Positions 1 to 6,665 of a stretch of DNA of 30,186 bases are shown piece after piece; the stretch's first letter is position 1, and every line of letters starts with the position of its first letter. The notes beneath the pieces are model-generated. The model did not search any database. It saw only the letters and a list, made by a program, of their open reading frames with translations, and was not told the DNA's origin. Origin of the DNA: CAZUQH01 sp964622465 (GTDB lineage Bacteria > CG03 > CAZUQH01); assembly GCA_964622465.1 (NCBI GenBank), contig CAZUQH010000013.1, positions 1-30,186 on the forward strand, written 5' to 3'. A program made the position numbers and the translations under genes.

Positions 1-54
1 GTTACCCTTCAGCCTCGCGGCTCAAGCCCCGTCCGTTGGGGCGGGGTGATTGAC
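1..54 (+). mobile_element. Right-end fragment of an IS200/IS605-type element
   Basis: Positions 26-46 hold a strong hairpin: an 8-bp stem with one G-T pair and a GTTG loop, CCCCGTCC against GGGCGGGG. It is preceded by a smaller GCC-TCGC-GGC hairpin and followed by TGATTGAC. This arrangement is typical of the right end of tnpB-bearing IS200/IS605 elements, where the 3' part of the omega RNA is encoded. The transposon body would lie left of the window. The sequence differs from the right end of the element at 18127-18161, so it belongs to another element. No coding sequence is visible here. Confidence 0.45.
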
Positions 55-59
55 TGTAT

Positions 60-223
60 GATACGAGATTGCTTATCGTGGTAGCCGCACCTTTTAAGGT
101 GCGCTTATTTAAATGGTGTACACCTCGTGCCCATGGCACTCGGCGACAATTTGCCTCGCTGACGCTTTGCTTTTCACCCACCGGGTGCGCTCGGCAAATT
201 GTAGGCTAAAGCCTGCGGCTACC
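60..223. repeat. Cluster of short interspersed palindromic repeats downstream of aroC
   Basis: Three modules are packed here. Positions 62-76 carry the start of a dispersed repeat (ACGAGATTGCTT) that recurs at 1360, 4951 and 25155. Positions 80-102 hold a GTAGCCGCA head followed by the perfect palindrome GCACCTTTTAAGGTGC. Positions 126-202 hold a larger unit whose ends, ACAATTTGCC at 146-155 and GGCAAATTGT at 193-202, are inverted repeats; a related, oppositely oriented copy lies at 15550-15617. A further GTAGCCGCA-type palindrome at 202-223 runs into the aroC stop codon. No gene is seen in this stretch. Confidence 0.75.
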
Positions 224-1340
224 TCAATTGTGTGATGTAACCATGATAGTTGTAGAGAAATTCCTGCATACTGTCACCGCCGAACTTTTCCAGTACCGCG
301 TCAGCAAGCACAAAAGATACCATTGCCTCGCCAACTATACCTGCTGCAGGGACAACACACACGTCCGAACGCACCACACTCGCCATGCCTGTTTTGCGTG
401 TTCTAATGTCAACGCTCTTTAGCGGGCGACTGAGCGTACTTATTGGTTTTACAACACATCTGAGACGAATTTCCTCGCCGTTGGAAATTCCGCCCTCAAT
501 TCCACCGGCATTGTTGGAAATGCGTTTAAAACCAAAGCGGCCGCCGCGTACTATTTCGTCATGCGCCTTTGAGCCGGGAGTCGCAGACAGCGCAAAACCT
601 GCTCCTGCTTCGACACCTTTCACTGCAGGGATACTCATCAAGCCCTGCGCTAGGCGGCCATCCAGTCGTCTATCCCACATAACGTGACTGCCAATGCCTG
701 GCGGTACATTAGAGGCGGATACCACAAAGACACCGCCAATAGTATCGCCATTGTGAGATGCATGGTCAATTTCCTGTTCCATTCGTTTCTCTATTGTGTC
801 GTCGGGCGTGCGGAGCTGTGATTTTTCGATTTTCTTTATAATCTGAGTAGTCAACTTTATCTCGCGAGAGATACATATCTTTCCAATTGCTTGAACCCAG
901 GAAATGACGCTAATGCCAACACTCTCTAAGAAAACTTTGCATATTGCTCCTACAGCAGTACGCGAAGCTGTCTCACGTGCGCTTGCACGCTCCAGAATAT
1001 CGCGTAAGTCGGAGCGATTGTATTTCTGTGAACCAGCAAGGTCAGCGTGACCTGGACGCGGCAGAGTGAGCGGCTCAAGTGACTTGAGGAATGAATTATC
1101 GGCGTTTGGTATCACTAGCGCAATTGGCGAACCAATCGTCTCATTCCGCTTTGTGCCGGAAAGAATTTGTGCTTTGTCTTTTTCAATCTGCATCCTTGGT
1201 CCGCGACCATAACCAACCATTCGCCTTGCAAGGTCATGGTTTATGTCGCTTTCGCTAAGCTTGAGACCTGCAGGAATACCGTCCAGGATTGCGACAAGAC
1301 TTCTACCGTGCGATTCACCAGCAGTCATAAATTTTAACAT
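219..1340 (-). CDS. aroC: Chorismate synthase AroC
   Basis: It converts 5-enolpyruvylshikimate-3-phosphate to chorismate, the last step of the shikimate pathway, in the cytoplasm using reduced FMN. The N-terminus MLKFMTAGESHGRSLVAILD carries the family signature GESHG. Further family blocks are RPGHADLAG (about residue 95), RASARETA (about 120) and GGIEGGISNGE (about 280). The length of 373 aa is usual for bacterial AroC. I chose the start at 1340 because GGAG lies 8 nt upstream; a longer reading from 1358 would place this Shine-Dalgarno inside the gene. It follows aroE on the same strand, with a repeat in the 41-nt gap. The TAG stop codon lies inside a dispersed palindromic repeat, so the last residues (about LR) are repeat-derived. 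Confidence 0.97.
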   Translation of the reverse strand: MLKFMTAGESHGRSLVAILDGIPAGLKLSESDINHDLARRMVGYGRGPRMQIEKDKAQILSGTKRNETIGSPIALVIPNADNSFLKSLEPLTLPRPGHADLAGSQKYNRSDLRDILERASARETASRTAVGAICKVFLESVGISVISWVQAIGKICISREIKLTTQIIKKIEKSQLRTPDDTIEKRMEQEIDHASHNGDTIGGVFVVSASNVPPGIGSHVMWDRRLDGRLAQGLMSIPAVKGVEAGAGFALSATPGSKAHDEIVRGGRFGFKRISNNAGGIEGGISNGEEIRLRCVVKPISTLSRPLKSVDIRTRKTGMASVVRSDVCVVPAAGIVGEAMVSFVLADAVLEKFGGDSMQEFLYNYHGYITQLR

Positions 1341-1359
1341 ATTGTATTCTCCATTCAAT

Positions 1360-1394
1360 GGTACGAGATTCTTCGCTACGCTCAGAATGACAGG
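1360..1394. repeat. Dispersed repeat between aroE and aroC
   Basis: This copy reads GGTACGAGATTCTTCGCTAC and continues to GAATGACAGG. Close copies lie at 25155-25190 and, interrupted, at 4905-5006 on this window. The copy begins just upstream of aroC and extends into the end of aroE, where it supplies the sequence CTGTCATTCTGA, the last three codons and the stop of aroE. Confidence 0.75.
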
Positions 1395-2242
1395 GCAGAT
1401 TCAAGTGCACGTCGCATTACGTCTACAGGTGCTTTCTTGCCTGTCCAGAGCTCGAATGCAAGGATCGCCTGATATAACAGCATAGATAACCCCTGCTCAG
1501 CTGTCAAGCCGCGTTTTCTCGCTTTGTCTACGAGAGGCGTCAGCCGGTAATATATAAGATCGTATACCGTAAGTCCTCTATGAAGCAAACCCTCCTGGAT
1601 AACGCAGGGGTCTTTCTGCTTCATTCCGCAGGGTGTTGCATTTACCAGCAGGTTTGCTTCACCGATTGCCTGCTCAAGACAGCTGTTTTTTTTCGGAACG
1701 AATTCGACCAACCGGTCTGGAATATTCTTTTGTATATCCCGGACGAGCCGTCTGCCACGCTCTTCATCTATGTCTGTTATTTTAAGAGAAGCGATTGGTT
1801 GTTCAGCAACCTTCATAGACACAGCGCGCCCTGCTCCGCCTGCACCAATAACAATCACTTTTGCGCTGGTGAAATTAAAGTGGACTTCCTCTATAAGAGC
1901 GCTCAAAAAACCAGCGCCATCGGTGTTGTCCCCTTTGAGAATACCGTTAACGCATGATATGGTATTTACTGCACCAATAAGCTTCGCATCACCTGACATT
2001 TCATCCATGAACCGGATTACTTTTTCTTTGTATGGAATCGTTACGTTCGCACCGACAAATCCCATCTTTGGCAGAGCACGGACAACTGCACCCAGGTCAT
2101 CCTGCGCTGTTGGAAGTGGTACGTAAACCAGATTTGTGCCAGTTGTATCAAAAGCACTATTGTGCATTGCAGGGCTAAAAGAATGACCTACCGGCCAACC
2201 AATGAGTCCTACGAGCCGCGTTTCTCCATTAATATTAAGCAT
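1382..2242 (-). CDS. aroE: Shikimate dehydrogenase AroE
   Basis: It reduces 3-dehydroshikimate to shikimate with NADPH in the shikimate pathway. The N-terminal domain has the substrate-binding GHSFSPAMHN motif (about residues 18-27), the NVTIPYKE block with the catalytic lysine (about 66-73) and the GAVNT and GDNTDG motifs (about 90-110). The C-terminal half has the nucleotide-binding loop VIGAGGAGRA (about 131-140). The length of 286 aa is normal. AAAGGA lies about 8 nt before the ATG. It sits between pmbA and aroC on the same strand, so all three are probably co-transcribed. The final codons LSF and the TGA stop come from the repeat at 1360-1394. The original C-terminus may therefore have been replaced, in a region that tolerates change. 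Confidence 0.96.
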   Translation of the reverse strand: MLNINGETRLVGLIGWPVGHSFSPAMHNSAFDTTGTNLVYVPLPTAQDDLGAVVRALPKMGFVGANVTIPYKEKVIRFMDEMSGDAKLIGAVNTISCVNGILKGDNTDGAGFLSALIEEVHFNFTSAKVIVIGAGGAGRAVSMKVAEQPIASLKITDIDEERGRRLVRDIQKNIPDRLVEFVPKKNSCLEQAIGEANLLVNATPCGMKQKDPCVIQEGLLHRGLTVYDLIYYRLTPLVDKARKRGLTAEQGLSMLLYQAILAFELWTGKKAPVDVMRRALESALSF

Positions 2243-2263
2243 TATTTTTTTCCTTTCTTGTAC

Positions 2264-2301
2264 GCAGGCTAAAGCCTGCGGCTACCACACCTCAGAATGA
2301 C
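2264..2301. repeat. Palindromic repeat pair between pmbA and aroE
   Basis: Positions 2264-2286 hold a GTAGCCGCA-type hairpin (core GCAGGCTAAAGCCTGC, 7-bp arms). Next to it is CTCAGAATGAC (2291-2301), the end of the repeat seen complete at 1360-1394. The two repeat types are thus joined in the short gap between pmbA and aroE. Confidence 0.75.
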
Positions 2302-2304
2302 TTG

Positions 2305-3648
2305 TCATTTGCCAGCTACAGTAATATTGTCGACTTTTAAAGTCGGTGAGCCGGTTGAGCCGTAAAATGTCAGGTCACTCCCGATAGCGCTGATATTTTT
2401 TAGCAAGTCAATGACGTTTCCAGCAATCGTAACTCCGTGAACAGGAAATTTTATATTCCCGTTTTCTATCCAGAAACCACGTACTCCAATAGAAAAATCA
2501 CCTGAGGAAGCATCGACGGTATGCATTCCCATTACGTCCTGGACGAACAGTCCCGAAGGGACCGTGGAAATTAATTCGTTGTGATTTAAGTTTCCTGGTT
2601 CAATGAGTAGATTATTTGTTCCTACATCTGGTAACGATTCTAAACTTGAACGCACGCAATTTCCAGTTGAGCTTGCGTGGTCACGATTTGCAGTATACGT
2701 ATCATAAAGATAACCTTTTAACACACCTCCAACTACAAGTGGCGTGCGCATAGTCGGATTCCCTTCGTCATCGAAAGGCGCGCTACCAATACCATACGGT
2801 ATAGTGCCATCGTCTATTATATTCAAAAAACTGCTTGCTATTTCTGTGCCAATTTTACCAGCAAATAATGATTTACCTTTTTGCACCATATCGGCGCATA
2901 GTCCCGCAGCAACGACTTCAAGAAACTCGCAGCCAACGATTGGGGCTAACACAAGTGTCGTTATCCCTGATTTAATCCGCTTTGCGCCAAGTAATGAAAC
3001 AGCCCGCCTGGCGGCAACATTTGCAACTGTATCAAAGTCCAAATTTTTCCAGCACCTCTTGCTCGACATATCTGCTCCGATTTCAACATGTCCATCGTCC
3101 TCGGCTATTGCCGATAACCCGATGCTTACCACAGTGCCATTGTTACTGTTGGCAAGGCCATGACTATTTACAATTGCACGTTCAAAGGAACTTTCGCCAT
3201 AGCCTGCTTCCAGAATACCGGTAATGTGATTATCAAAGGATTTTGCAAGTTTTTCCATCCCTCTAACCATGCGTATTTTCTCTGAGTCCGGAATTTTCAA
3301 TAGTCCATTGTCATAAAGGCCATCAATCTCAACCGGCTTACATAACCGGGATGGCAGGGTACGATATTCATCGGGACTCAAGCAACGTAGATTTTCTGCT
3401 GCTATGTCAACGGTTGATGGAATATCTTTTTCGTTGAGTGAGTGGCGATACGAAATACCTGTTTTGCCATTTTTTATGACGCGTATAGAAAAACCAGACG
3501 AAGAATGCCTCTGGACGTCCTCCAGTTTGCCATTGCTCTGGCGGACAGACAGCGACTTGCTACAACTGCAATAAACTTCAACTTCTGAATCTGGAATTTT
3601 TGAAGTGGCAATACTCAACACCTGGCGGGCAAAGGACAGGATACTCAT
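2305..3648 (-). CDS. pmbA: PmbA/TldE family metalloprotease-like protein
   Basis: This is a TldD/PmbA (U62) family protein. In characterised bacteria TldE/PmbA pairs with TldD to degrade small peptides and process peptide modifications; TldD carries the zinc site and TldE is the catalytically inert partner. The N-terminal half holds GFSIRVIKNGKTG. The C-terminal third holds the typical MRTPLVVGGVLKGYLYDTYT and SGDFSIGVRGFWIENG blocks. Length is 447 aa from the start chosen, as expected. I chose the ATG at 3648 because it overlaps the upstream stop as ATGA, which suggests translational coupling; the reading frame is open back to 3669. No tldD is present in this window, so its partner must lie elsewhere or be absent. 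Confidence 0.9.
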   Translation of the reverse strand: MSILSFARQVLSIATSKIPDSEVEVYCSCSKSLSVRQSNGKLEDVQRHSSSGFSIRVIKNGKTGISYRHSLNEKDIPSTVDIAAENLRCLSPDEYRTLPSRLCKPVEIDGLYDNGLLKIPDSEKIRMVRGMEKLAKSFDNHITGILEAGYGESSFERAIVNSHGLANSNNGTVVSIGLSAIAEDDGHVEIGADMSSKRCWKNLDFDTVANVAARRAVSLLGAKRIKSGITTLVLAPIVGCEFLEVVAAGLCADMVQKGKSLFAGKIGTEIASSFLNIIDDGTIPYGIGSAPFDDEGNPTMRTPLVVGGVLKGYLYDTYTANRDHASSTGNCVRSSLESLPDVGTNNLLIEPGNLNHNELISTVPSGLFVQDVMGMHTVDASSGDFSIGVRGFWIENGNIKFPVHGVTIAGNVIDLLKNISAIGSDLTFYGSTGSPTLKVDNITVAGK

Positions 3649-3854
3649 CTCCAGAAAAAAAGCATACAAAGAATAAGTAGTGAGAGGATTGCAAGTAATG
3701 TTCCTGTCTGATAGCGGCGTTTGCTAACGTTCTCATCATTCAGGATGTGTTTTTGCAGCCACTTGTGTAACCTTAAAACACTTTTAGGAGAATATAGATA
3801 ATTTATGCCTATCCATAACAAAAACAGGGCTATTATAAGCCAGAATATCTTCAT
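3645..3854 (-). CDS. Small membrane protein with two predicted helices
   Basis: I do not recognise this 69-aa protein. Residues 3-20 (IFWLIIALFLLWIGINYL) and about 50-67 form two hydrophobic helices. They are joined by a basic loop with HKWLQKHI and KRRY, so both ends are probably on the same face of the membrane. It is tied to its neighbours on both sides by 4-nt ATGA overlaps: its start overlaps the stop of the CsgG-like gene and its stop overlaps the start of pmbA. That tight packing is the main reason for calling it a gene despite its size. Its role is unknown; it may belong to the envelope system encoded upstream. Confidence 0.65.
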   Translation of the reverse strand: MKIFWLIIALFLLWIGINYLYSPKSVLRLHKWLQKHILNDENVSKRRYQTGTLLAILSLLILCMLFFWR

Positions 3855-4891
3855 CTTAATTTCTTTTTGTTTATCTCGGGGTTGAACTTTTGTGCAATTT
3901 TACCTGCAAGTATTGCTGAAGCACGCTCAGTTGCTTCGCCCAGGATACTGTCGCGGAAAGAACCGCTATCCTGTTTCATGCCTCCGAATACACCGTGAAT
4001 AAACTGGACATTCTCTTCACCTTCGGCATTTCCTTCGCCGTCATAGATACAAAGTATCTCTCCCGTTTCCACATCAACAATCCGGCCGATTAACTTCACC
4101 TTTGCAACCATTTGTTTAATTTCTATATCGCTAACAAGACCGCTGCCCATTGGTTTTCCTGTGACGATTTCCCCCACCCTGGCAAGGCCGTGCAACGGGA
4201 CACGCGATTTGGATTCACGCGCCTCAAACACCGGCACTCTGCCAAATAACACGTAGCGAACACCTATCACCTTTCCGAGCTGTGCAGCGGTCTGGCTATC
4301 GACCAGGCCGCTTACGCCGAGCTGCTGCTCGTTTAAGATTGCATTCAGACGTTCGCGTTCGTAGAGACGGAACGTTTTGTACCGGCTCAATTCCTGAACT
4401 ACAACGTCTGCTACATAGTTTCCGTAAACTGCTTCTTCAAGAGTTGGGATATAGAAGTCAAGTACCGCCAGCGGGTAGCGCGCTTCAAGAATTGCAGCAG
4501 TAATATCTATTTCCTGCCCAACTTTCAAAAAAGGTATTGTTTCAGGTGAAGTGGCTTGAGCTATACAGAGCTCATCTTCCACACGTACGACTTTTAGCCG
4601 TGCAATTTCCTTTGGTGGCTCACGGTACATTTTTCCAGTTACAGGATGGATTATTTCTTCACCTGGTTGGGTAACTGGTATTTCCATTCCTTCAAAGACG
4701 CCTTGGTTCTTGCCTGCGTCAATGTATACGGACTCACCGCTGAGCTTGATTATGTAATTCGGGTTTGACGTCTCCTCTATGGTGGCGGGTTGCGTTTTTT
4801 CGGGACTTTTAGCAATAGACAACGCAGATGCACATCCTATTAAAAGGAAAAATGCATAAAATACTGTACTTGATAATATCGCTTTTTTCAT
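3851..4891 (-). CDS. FlgT/CsgG-like outer-membrane lipoprotein
   Basis: This 346-aa protein starts with a lipoprotein signal ending in the lipobox LIGC (Cys about residue 19). Residues about 48-130 (YIDAGKNQGVFEGMEI ... HPVTGKMYREPPKEIARLKV) resemble the C-terminal domain of FlgT: a short beta domain with a D-x-G-K-x-x-G start and a P-x-TG turn. Residues about 140-320 form a CsgG-type domain, with LAVLDF, YVADVVVQELSRYKTFRLYER, LGKVIGVRYVLFGRV and a late VDVETGEIL strand. CsgG forms the outer-membrane curli pore; FlgT is a periplasmic flagellar ring protein. No curli or flagellar gene is visible nearby. AAAGGTG precedes the ATG by 5 nt. It follows three LPP20-like lipoproteins and a FecR-domain protein, so it is probably one part of a shared outer-membrane assembly. 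Confidence 0.8.
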   Translation of the reverse strand: MKKAILSSTVFYAFFLLIGCASALSIAKSPEKTQPATIEETSNPNYIIKLSGESVYIDAGKNQGVFEGMEIPVTQPGEEIIHPVTGKMYREPPKEIARLKVVRVEDELCIAQATSPETIPFLKVGQEIDITAAILEARYPLAVLDFYIPTLEEAVYGNYVADVVVQELSRYKTFRLYERERLNAILNEQQLGVSGLVDSQTAAQLGKVIGVRYVLFGRVPVFEARESKSRVPLHGLARVGEIVTGKPMGSGLVSDIEIKQMVAKVKLIGRIVDVETGEILCIYDGEGNAEGEENVQFIHGVFGGMKQDSGSFRDSILGEATERASAILAGKIAQKFNPEINKKKLR

Positions 4892-4904
4892 AATGGCACC
4901 TTTA

Positions 4905-5006
4905 TGTCATTGCGAGAGCCCGCATGGCTCGTGGCAATCCCTTTACTGGTTCGAGATTGCTTACGCAGGCTAAAGCCTGCGGCTACCGTGCGGCCTCGCA
5001 ATGACA
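4905..5006. repeat. Composite nested palindromic repeat
   Basis: The outer arms TGTCATTGCGAG (4905-4916) and CTCGCAATGACA (4995-5006) are a perfect 12-bp inverted repeat. Inside, after ACTGGTTCGAGATTGCTT, lies a GTAGCCGCA-type palindrome at 4965-4987 (core GCAGGCTAAAGCCTGC). The arrangement looks like one repeat family inserted into another. It fills most of the 139-nt gap between two lipoprotein genes. Confidence 0.8.
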
Positions 5007-5030
5007 CTTCGTGTCAATTGAAAAATACTT

Positions 5031-5684
5031 CTACTCGCCAGATGGAGCTGTCAGAATGCCGCTCAGAGCTGCCTGTTGTTCCTTTTCTTTCTGTTCAAGC
5101 CGTTCTATGTCCTTGCCGAGTTCCTCCGCAATCTGTGCTGCTTTTGCTTCCACAAATAAGCGATGAAGCTCCTTTTGTGCCTGGAGACGTTCCATCGCCC
5201 ATTTTTCTGCCGTAGCAGAGCTCAAGAGCGTTCTTACCCAGTAGCGACCGCTATCAGGGTCTTGATATTCCTGGGTTGGCTTTGGTCCTTGAAGTTCGAC
5301 GTCAACAATTGTTTTTATCATTTCCTTGGTTTCTTCAATTGACGACTCCATATCGGTGTTAAGAAAATCTGACCAGTTACCCAGTGTTACGCGTGTTACA
5401 GATTCGCACTTCACCTTGACCTGTTCACCAAGACGGCGCATAGCATCAGCGTATGCGGTGTCACGCATTGCGCGAAAATTCGCTTTTGGCTCTGACATCC
5501 CAACGCCCTGCAAAATTTCGCCATCCTCAATTGCTTTTTCGTAGACGGTTACTTTACCAGGAACTACAACCCAATGTGGAATCCCTTCTACACGCTTTGG
5601 AACTTTTTGCGCTTGCTTACGGCCTGCACATGCACAGAGTGCAATTGCCAGTCCAACCAACATTACTGCCTGCCACTTTCTCAT
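5031..5684 (-). CDS. LPP20-like lipoprotein (third copy in the run)
   Basis: This is a 217-aa lipoprotein with lipobox LCAC (Cys about residue 19). After a short linker it has the LPP20-type plan: a P-x-W element (GIPHWVVVPG), a GVGM strand, then RAMRDTAYADAMRRLGEQV, an alpha helix with repeated alanines, then a beta strand ending in YWVRTLLS. The C-terminal 60 residues are charged and probably coiled coil (EELGKDIERLEQKEKEQQAA). The same helix (ARDTAYNDA) occurs in the two LPP20-like proteins encoded upstream, so the three are paralogues. I chose the ATG at 5684 because GGGAGG lies 5 nt upstream; the GTG at 5690 is too close to that site. FlgP of flagellar basal disks is also LPP20-like. No experimental role can be inferred. 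Confidence 0.75.
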   Translation of the reverse strand: MRKWQAVMLVGLAIALCACAGRKQAQKVPKRVEGIPHWVVVPGKVTVYEKAIEDGEILQGVGMSEPKANFRAMRDTAYADAMRRLGEQVKVKCESVTRVTLGNWSDFLNTDMESSIEETKEMIKTIVDVELQGPKPTQEYQDPDSGRYWVRTLLSSATAEKWAMERLQAQKELHRLFVEAKAAQIAEELGKDIERLEQKEKEQQAALSGILTAPSGE

Positions 5685-5720
5685 ACACACCTCCCAGTGT
5701 TTTAGTAGTATGTTCTATTT

Positions 5721-5780
5721 GGTAGCCACGGGCTTTAGCCTGCGCTTGAGAAAGCGCAACTTGAAGGTTGCGGCTACCGG
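5721..5780. repeat. Pair of GTAGCCGCA-type palindromes between lipoprotein genes
   Basis: The segment begins GGTAGCCACGGGCTTTAGCC and ends GAAGGTTGCGGCTACCGG. Two head sequences (GGTAGCC and its reverse complement GGCTACC) face outward around two hairpins, one with GGGCTTTAGCC arms and one with GCAACTTGAAGGTTGC arms. It is one of several such repeats that sit between genes in this run. Confidence 0.75.
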
Positions 5781-5782
5781 TT

Positions 5783-6613
5783 TTACTTACGGCGCTGGCG
5801 CTCAAACTCTCTCTGCTGTTGTTGACGTTGACGAATGAGCTGTTTCTTAGTTTCGGTGCGCTGTTTCTGGATTTTCTCAATGTTTTTTCTTAAGTATTTT
5901 GCGTGTTTGTCTAAATTCTGGAGTTGTTTGCGATGCTTGAGCATTTGCCGGGTCATTTTAGTACGCTCGGGGTTGCGCCAGCCGGGACCAACGTTAAACT
6001 CCTGACCAGGAACCAGCCGGATTGACTCAAGTTCTGCCTCAAGAGTACCCTCTTCCGGCTGGATACGGTTAACTTCCAACTCACCATCAAATAAGCCGAT
6101 TGATGTTGTCTCGTCTTCTCCGACTTCAATAATAAATTGGGTACCACGCACGGCAGAAACAGCAGCAGGAGTTCTTACTGTGAAGTCGCCGGAAACTTGT
6201 TTCTTCTCAACATCGGCGAGAAGACGGCCGATTTTGAGAGCAATTTGTATCTGCCGGTGGGACGAAGATGAAGATGGGTCAATTATCGTTAACTGGGAAT
6301 TTTCTTCAAGGCAAATGACGCTTCCATCGTCAAAGAGGATTTCGCAGGAGGACTTGCCGCCGGTTTGGATAATATCGCCCTTCTCAAGTGGCTGGTCATC
6401 TATAGCGTTTGACCAAAAGCTCTCATCGAGTTCGAGTTCCTGCCCGGTTGTTTCAAAGAATTCATCTTGAGCAAACTCCTGGCGCCCGGTCTGCTTGACC
6501 AGGACATTTCCCTGAATTGTAACAAGCGTTGCCGCGCTTGAGGCAAAACTTATATACCCAGCAAAGAGCATGCAAACCAGGGCACATAAAATCTGTCCTG
6601 CAAATCGCCTCAT
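5783..6613 (-). CDS. Secreted FecR-domain protein with charged coiled-coil tail
   Basis: The 276-aa product begins with a signal peptide (MRRFAGQILCALVCMLFAGY ... ASSA, cleavage near residue 27). It then carries a FecR-type domain: LEKGDIIQTGGKSSCEILFD and GSVICLEENSQLTI, followed by TVRTPAAVSAVRGTQFIIEV (about residues 150-170). The C-terminal 75 residues are extremely rich in Lys, Arg and Gln and likely form a coiled coil. In iron-uptake systems FecR spans the inner membrane and regulates a sigma factor. Stand-alone secreted FecR domains like this one have no such partner here and may bind surface polymers or proteins. I chose the start at 6613 because it gives a clean signal peptide and avoids overlap with the upstream gene, which ends at 6666. 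ATG 6646 is also possible; no clear ribosome-binding site favours either. Confidence 0.75.
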   Translation of the reverse strand: MRRFAGQILCALVCMLFAGYISFASSAATLVTIQGNVLVKQTGRQEFAQDEFFETTGQELELDESFWSNAIDDQPLEKGDIIQTGGKSSCEILFDDGSVICLEENSQLTIIDPSSSSSHRQIQIALKIGRLLADVEKKQVSGDFTVRTPAAVSAVRGTQFIIEVGEDETTSIGLFDGELEVNRIQPEEGTLEAELESIRLVPGQEFNVGPGWRNPERTKMTRQMLKHRKQLQNLDKHAKYLRKNIEKIQKQRTETKKQLIRQRQQQQREFERQRRK

Positions 6614-6665
6614 TTCAATAAGAATTGTATCAAAATTAATCTGCATGGTCAAATCAGCTGCATAT

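Noticed and set aside
60..223. CRISPR array from the repeated palindromes
   Set aside because: The repeats vary, lack regular spacing and unique spacers, and are scattered at gene junctions across the window; no cas gene is present.
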